The notes beneath the pieces are model-generated. The model made no database searches. It worked only from the letters and a program-made list of their open reading frames with translations, and was not told the DNA's origin. The position numbers and the translations under genes were made by a program. This document shows, piece after piece, positions 8,901-12,500 of a stretch of DNA of 12,500 bases (position 1 is its first letter; the number at the start of each line of letters is the position of its first letter). The DNA lies in contig VIGQ01001999.1 in the NCBI GenBank assembly GCA_009663005.1, forward strand, positions 25,001 through 37,500, in the 5' to 3' direction. Source of the stretch: Actinidia chinensis. Its lineage: Eukaryota; Streptophyta; Magnoliopsida; Ericales; Actinidiaceae.

Positions 8901-9135
8901 CAAAAACAAATCATATATTTAGATATTAAAATATATAACTAGCATATTCCTAAGCAAAAACAAATCATATATATATATATATAATTAAAAAATATAAATA
9001 AGCATATTCTAAGCAAAAACAAATCATATATATATATAATAATTAAATATCTAAATAAGCATATTCAAAGCAAAACAAATCATATATAATATATATATTA
9101 AAATATATAAAAGCATATTTCTAAAGCAAAACACA
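8888..9135 (+). repeat. AT-rich minisatellite, five units of 53-60 bp
   Basis: Units start with AGCATATTCTAAGC or a close variant at 8888, 8941, 9001, 9058 and 9112. Each continues as AAAAACAAATCATATATA and then a variable (TA)n/AATTAAAATATA filler. Unit spacings are 53, 60, 57 and 54 bp; the length variation lies in the TA filler. The conserved 'head' contrasts with the slippage-prone tail. The fifth unit is degenerate (CTAAAGCAAAACACAATCAT). Confidence 0.88.
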
Positions 9136-9210
9136 ATCATACACAGTCATAACAAATATCTGTGCTAATTTTTGGGTCCTTATATTTGAACTAAAACACC
9201 CATGGTAATA

Positions 9211-9228
9211 CCACGGGGCGCCCCGTGG
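9211..9228. repeat. Perfect 18-bp GC-rich palindrome
   Basis: CCACGGGGCGCCCCGTGG is its own reverse complement and is almost entirely G+C in a strongly AT-rich neighbourhood. Its centre, GGGGCGCCCC, is CpG-containing. It could be a protein-binding site, an internal motif of an unrecognised repeat family, or the junction of a short inverted repeat. Nothing in the sequence decides between these. Confidence 0.9.
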
Positions 9229-9301
9229 CTGTTTCTCAACCATCCATTTTGGAGAGTTGATTAGACAAATTATATTTTATTTATTTTTTAAGTTAATCAC
9301 C

Positions 9302-9341
9302 AAAAAATTTTGATTAAAAAAAAAAAATTTTGATTAAAAAA
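9302..9341 (+). repeat. 20-bp tandem duplication in A/T-rich DNA
   Basis: The word AAATTTTGATTAAAAAA occurs twice with a 20-bp period. It lies in a block (9270-9530) of alternating A and T homopolymer runs with no coding content. Confidence 0.75.
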
Positions 9342-9539
9342 CCACTTCGCAGTGTTTCTTCGTCTTTTGTAAGCTATTTTTAAAATTAGATTTTTTTTTT
9401 ATATTTTCAATCTTTTTGTAAAAAAAAAATAAAAAAATTAAATTTTGATGAAATATAAAAAATCATTAAAAAAATGAAAGAAAAATAACTATAATTTTTT
9501 TAAAAAACTTATCTCAAATTGTGCGTTAATTAAGTTTTA

Positions 9540-9750
9540 GGCTCCATTTGGTAATGCTTAAAAATCAAATTTTTTAAACTTACTATAAAAAAAATAAGTT
9601 TTTTTGGCTTTTTTTTTTTTGACTTTATTTTAGATAAAAAGTAAATAAAAATAAAAAAGGAAAAAAAAAAGTCAACTATAACTGAGTTTTTTTGCGTTTT
9701 AAAGCAAAAAAGCAACCGATAAGCTCAAATAACTGCGGTCCAAACGGGCC
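9540..9750. mobile_element. Tourist/Harbinger-like MITE, 211 bp, TTA target site
   Basis: The left end is GGCTCCATTTGG and the reverse complement of the right end is GGCCCGTTTGG. These match the GGGCCTGTTTGG-type ends typical of Tourist (PIF/Harbinger) MITEs, allowing one gap and one substitution. The element is flanked on both sides by TTA (9537-9539 and 9751-9753), the 3-bp target that this superfamily duplicates. The interior is made of A and T runs without coding capacity; the minus-strand open frame at 9530-9715 is simply this low-complexity DNA. A 3-bp flank can match by chance, so the assignment rests on the combination of ends and flank. Confidence 0.65.
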
Positions 9751-9896
9751 TTAGCTTGACGAACTAAAAAACAAAAAAATGTATTGAAAATTTGAGTAGA
9801 AATGAGTTCTGGATAAGTACATTATAATTTTGATTGACGAAAAAAATTCAGAAAAAATGCGTCGCGTGGAATAAAGGGTCAACACAAGTTACATAT

Positions 9897-10482
9897 GGGG
9901 GTGTCCGTTGGTTCGAATGGACGATTCCATAAGATCAGTAACCAATCTATTTTTACGGGTCTGAAAAAATAAAAATCAGAAGCTAACCATTACAAGTATA
10001 TAACCAAACCAAAATCAATCCCTGATCATTTCGGTGCGCGTCAATCCAATTAATATTCTCAATATTTTTATAAAATATGAAATGCAAACAAAGTGGTTCA
10101 TTTAAAAATAATCCATAATTTTATTAATACTTCAAGTCATGAAACAAATAAAAATAATTCATAGATTGACTTGTCAAATGATATTAATCAATCAACTCTA
10201 AATTAATAATTAACAATCATAAAATTTAGGATTCACAATGGATAACACAAAAAAGAATAAACGAAGAACGAAACAGAATTCATAATAGATAATAAAAGAA
10301 AAATCAAACCGATAAAATATTGGATAGAGAAACAAGGTGAAAGTTTTTTTATGAAAAGAGGGATGGAGTACTCTGAAATCCATGGGAAGTGAAAATATTT
10401 TTGTTGGGGGAAAACTAAAGTAATCACGTGCAGGTGAAAATTATGACTGTTACGGGTTAGGTTCTAATAAATATATGTACGC

Positions 10483-10519
<37 letters not shown>

Positions 10520-10686
10520 CGATTCCGGTTTGGTTCGATATCACGGTTTGAAAAAAAAATCGGTAACCGAACTAAATTTACCGGCTCTTAATTTTTTAAA
10601 AATCAAAAACCTAACCATTTAAAATTATAGAACCAACCCAAAATAATGGATCAATTTGGTTCGATTCGATTTTTTTGGACACTTCT
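9897..10686. mobile_element. hAT-like non-autonomous element, about 790 bp
   Basis: The left end GGGGGTGTCCG with GGTTCGAATGG just inside mirrors the right end GGTTCGATTCG followed by TTTTTTTGGACACTTC. The shared inverted core is GTGTCC. The pattern 'GGGTGTCC, then GGTTCG-rich subterminal repeats' is common in plant hAT-type MITEs. The two ends also share a direct (same-strand) subterminal block: about 9938-10021 resembles 10562-10652, with GTAACC, TTTAC-GG, AAAAATCA and CTAACCATT in the same order. No 8-bp target duplication is clear (left flank AAGTTACATA, right flank AAGTACACA, which match only with a gap). The interior (10040-10440) is AT-rich and non-coding and includes a TA microsatellite. 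Alternatively, two related elements flank unrelated DNA. Confidence 0.55.
10484..10517. repeat. (TA)17 microsatellite
   Basis: An uninterrupted TA dinucleotide run of 34 bp inside the hAT-like element. It is likely to vary in length between individuals and is a candidate marker. Confidence 0.95.
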
Positions 10687-10794
10687 AAGTACACAACGCT
10701 CGAGTAATAAGAGTGTTTGCGCCTTGGGATAGATATACGTACGTGTAATAAATATATTAGTGTATTGTCTTATCATGAGATTTGAAGGTACACG

Positions 10795-10937
10795 TTTGGA
10801 CCCACACGTTGAAAGCGACTCAGAATATGAACTGGATTTTGTAGCAGTAGTTCTAGAAAGAGAGAGAAAGGGACGGTTGGACCTACACGTTGAATATGAA
10901 CTGGATTTTGGAGCAGTAGTTTTAGAAACAGAGAGGG
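10795..10937 (+). repeat. Tandem duplication with codon-multiple unit
   Basis: Two copies of a GC-richer segment occur at about 10795-10875 and 10876-10937. Shared words include TTGGACC, ACACGTTGAA, ATATGAACTGGATTTTG and AGCAGTAGTT. The offset is 81 bp, and copy 2 lacks 12 bp (near AGCGACTCAGAA), giving a 69-bp offset downstream. All of these lengths are multiples of three. The plus-strand frame from 10760 to 10957 stays open and reads LDPHVESDSEYELDF, then LDLHVEYELDFGAVV. The opposite strand is also open across the repeat. No protein family is recognised. It could be a fragment of a repetitive coding exon or a non-coding minisatellite whose lengths match by chance. Confidence 0.7.
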
Positions 10938-10989
10938 GCGGCGAGAAGGCAGAATAGGAATCAGGATTTTTGGGACCACGTTGGTTTCG

Positions 10990-12500
10990 ACATGTTTATT
11001 TTAGAGATAAGAATAATAAATTAATTATAAATGAGATAGAGTTATTAATATAGTGTTTGTTGACTATGTTTTGAAATTATATAGTAATTCATGAATTGTA
11101 ATCCATCAAATTGATCAAATTTATAATATTATCTCCCATTATTACAAATTCAAGAAAGGAATTAGGTTTAAAATTATTAAAATACACATAATAAGTATAT
11201 AGGGCAAACACTGACCTAGCCACACACCATTTTTCTTGATAAATAAGTAAAACAAATATGTATATGTATATATATATATATATAAACAGAAAAAAGAAAA
11301 AAAAAGTCAATGAAATTAAGCTTTATTTTTATTTTAATTATATTAAAAAAATAAATACCAAATAATTGTACATACACATTGCACATACTGTAATACAAAA
11401 TATACAATATTTAAATATGTTAATTGATGCTTATAGTTCTACATTGATGGCAAAAATCAACATTGTTAGGCACAAGATTAACATTGCAATTGATCAAAAA
11501 ATTATAAGTTTTACTCTATTCAAATTGAAACTATAAAGATTAAAATAAAACTTAGGTCATCTCTTGTCTTTTTTCTCCTATAAAACTAAAACAACTTTAA
11601 AAAGATAAAAAAAAATGTTGATTTTTTGAAGCTCCATTTTGAAGTTTTTCACATCTACTTTAATTAAATAATTTTAATATAAATTTAACTATAACAAACA
11701 CGCTTTATAATCTAAATATGTTTGGTATGTAAAAATTCTAAAGAATCAGTACTTATTTTTCTTCCATCTACTATTACCTGAAAAAAAATTATTTATTTGA
11801 CCAAAACAAGTGAAATATGTTTACGTTACTATTCATAGGGTGTTTTTTTTTTTAATTATTTGAACTCTTAAAATATTTGCTGGTAAAAGAGCCCATATAA
11901 TTTTCACTTAACAACAGAAAAAATCTTAAATGAAACCCTTAATAAAATTTGTACATTTATTTCACAAAAAAATATCGATAACTTATTTAATCAAATTAAT
12001 TAAACTTTTTGTCATAATTTATAAAAAGCTGCACCAATATATTTACATCTTATTTGAGTTTTTTAGATTAATAGTCTAAAAAATTATAAATATAAAAGCT
12101 AACTTCAGTGGATATCAAATGGAGTGAATATTTGCTAATTAGGACATAAAAGAGCATTGTTAAAGGTTTAGAATTTAGAACAAGAAAAATTTATAGAATT
12201 CAAAATAGATGGTTCAAATTTACTTGGTTATATAGAATTTCATACGCTTAATTATATCTGACCCATTCATTTAAATATTAAAATATTTCTTAATTAAATT
12301 CTGAAATTGTAAGATTCTCGGCTAAAATAGTAGAATATGGTAAACTAGTTGACTGGAGCTAGTGATTTTTCATTTAATATCCATATACACGTCCATGCAC
12401 ACGCCCAAGTTTGTCATATGCAGACCTGGTCAACTTTGGGCTACTGCTGAAAAGTATTCTCTCGCAACAACTTCCCCTTCATTATTTCGGGTGATTAAGA
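10990..12500. other. AT-rich intergenic stretch
   Basis: About 1.5 kb of very AT-rich DNA with no recognisable gene or transposon end. A TA run sits at 11267-11284, with A and T homopolymers throughout; the minus-strand frames at 11089-11407 are low-complexity translations of these. The last 140 bp become less AT-rich and contain CACGTCCATGCACACGCC and GGTCAACTTTGG (a TTGACC W-box core on the minus strand). These might belong to the regulatory region of a gene to the right, but nothing proves it. Confidence 0.5.
11267..11284. repeat. (TA)9 microsatellite
   Basis: An uninterrupted TA run of 18 bp preceded by ATGTATATG. Confidence 0.9.

Noticed and set aside
8888..9135. CRISPR-like array of regularly spaced repeats
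   Set aside because: The 'spacers' are variable TA filler, units differ from one another, and the surrounding DNA is plant-like. It is a minisatellite.
9530..9715. Minus-strand frame of 61 codons rich in Phe, Lys and Ile
   Set aside because: It is the translation of A/T runs inside the Tourist-like MITE.
11089..11407. Two minus-strand frames rich in Tyr-Ile repeats
   Set aside because: They translate the TA microsatellite and neighbouring T runs; low complexity, not coding.

Overview
This window looks like nuclear DNA of a flowering plant, probably a eudicot. It is AT-rich, carries no dense or long open reading frames, and contains plant-type transposable element debris: miniature inverted-repeat elements, a LINE ribonuclease H relic, and GGTTCG-rich hAT-like ends. 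It has no operons, ribosome-binding sites or organelle genes. I could not identify the species. No intact protein-coding gene is visible. The window is best read as an intergenic region, perhaps with the last exon of a gene at its left edge. I found no convincing undescribed functional system; the interest lies in repeat architecture and decay history.

Left part (1-2820): a possible terminal coding exon (about 187-257) is followed by low-complexity, T-rich, intron- or UTR-like sequence in which I recognise no gene. Middle part (2820-6240): an old, diverged direct duplication. Copy A lies at about 2820-4190 and copy B at about 4475-6240, in the same orientation, separated by about 280 bp of unrelated sequence. 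Copy B contains a frameshifted minus-strand LINE-type RNase H domain (5400-5685). Most of that domain is missing from copy A, although its upstream edge is recognisable there, so the LINE relic probably predates the duplication.

Right part (6240-10990): a repeat-rich zone. In order it holds short direct repeats (6410-6511), an AACCC/GGGTT-rich degenerate element with a tRNA-like box (about 6985-7245), a 432-bp inverted-repeat element (7654-8085), and a 176-bp Mutator-type MITE with a perfect 9-bp target duplication (8211-8386). These are followed by an AT-rich minisatellite with an inverted first arm (8810-9135), an isolated GC-rich palindrome (9211-9228), a Tourist/Harbinger-like MITE flanked by TTA (9540-9750), a hAT-like element with an AT microsatellite inside (about 9897-10686), and a tandem repeat whose unit is a multiple of three (10795-10937). 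The last 1.5 kb (10990-12500) is very AT-rich with nothing recognisable beyond a short TA repeat.

No genes here can be shown to work together. The zone from 7.6 to 10.7 kb is a cluster of small non-autonomous DNA transposons, as commonly found between plant genes.
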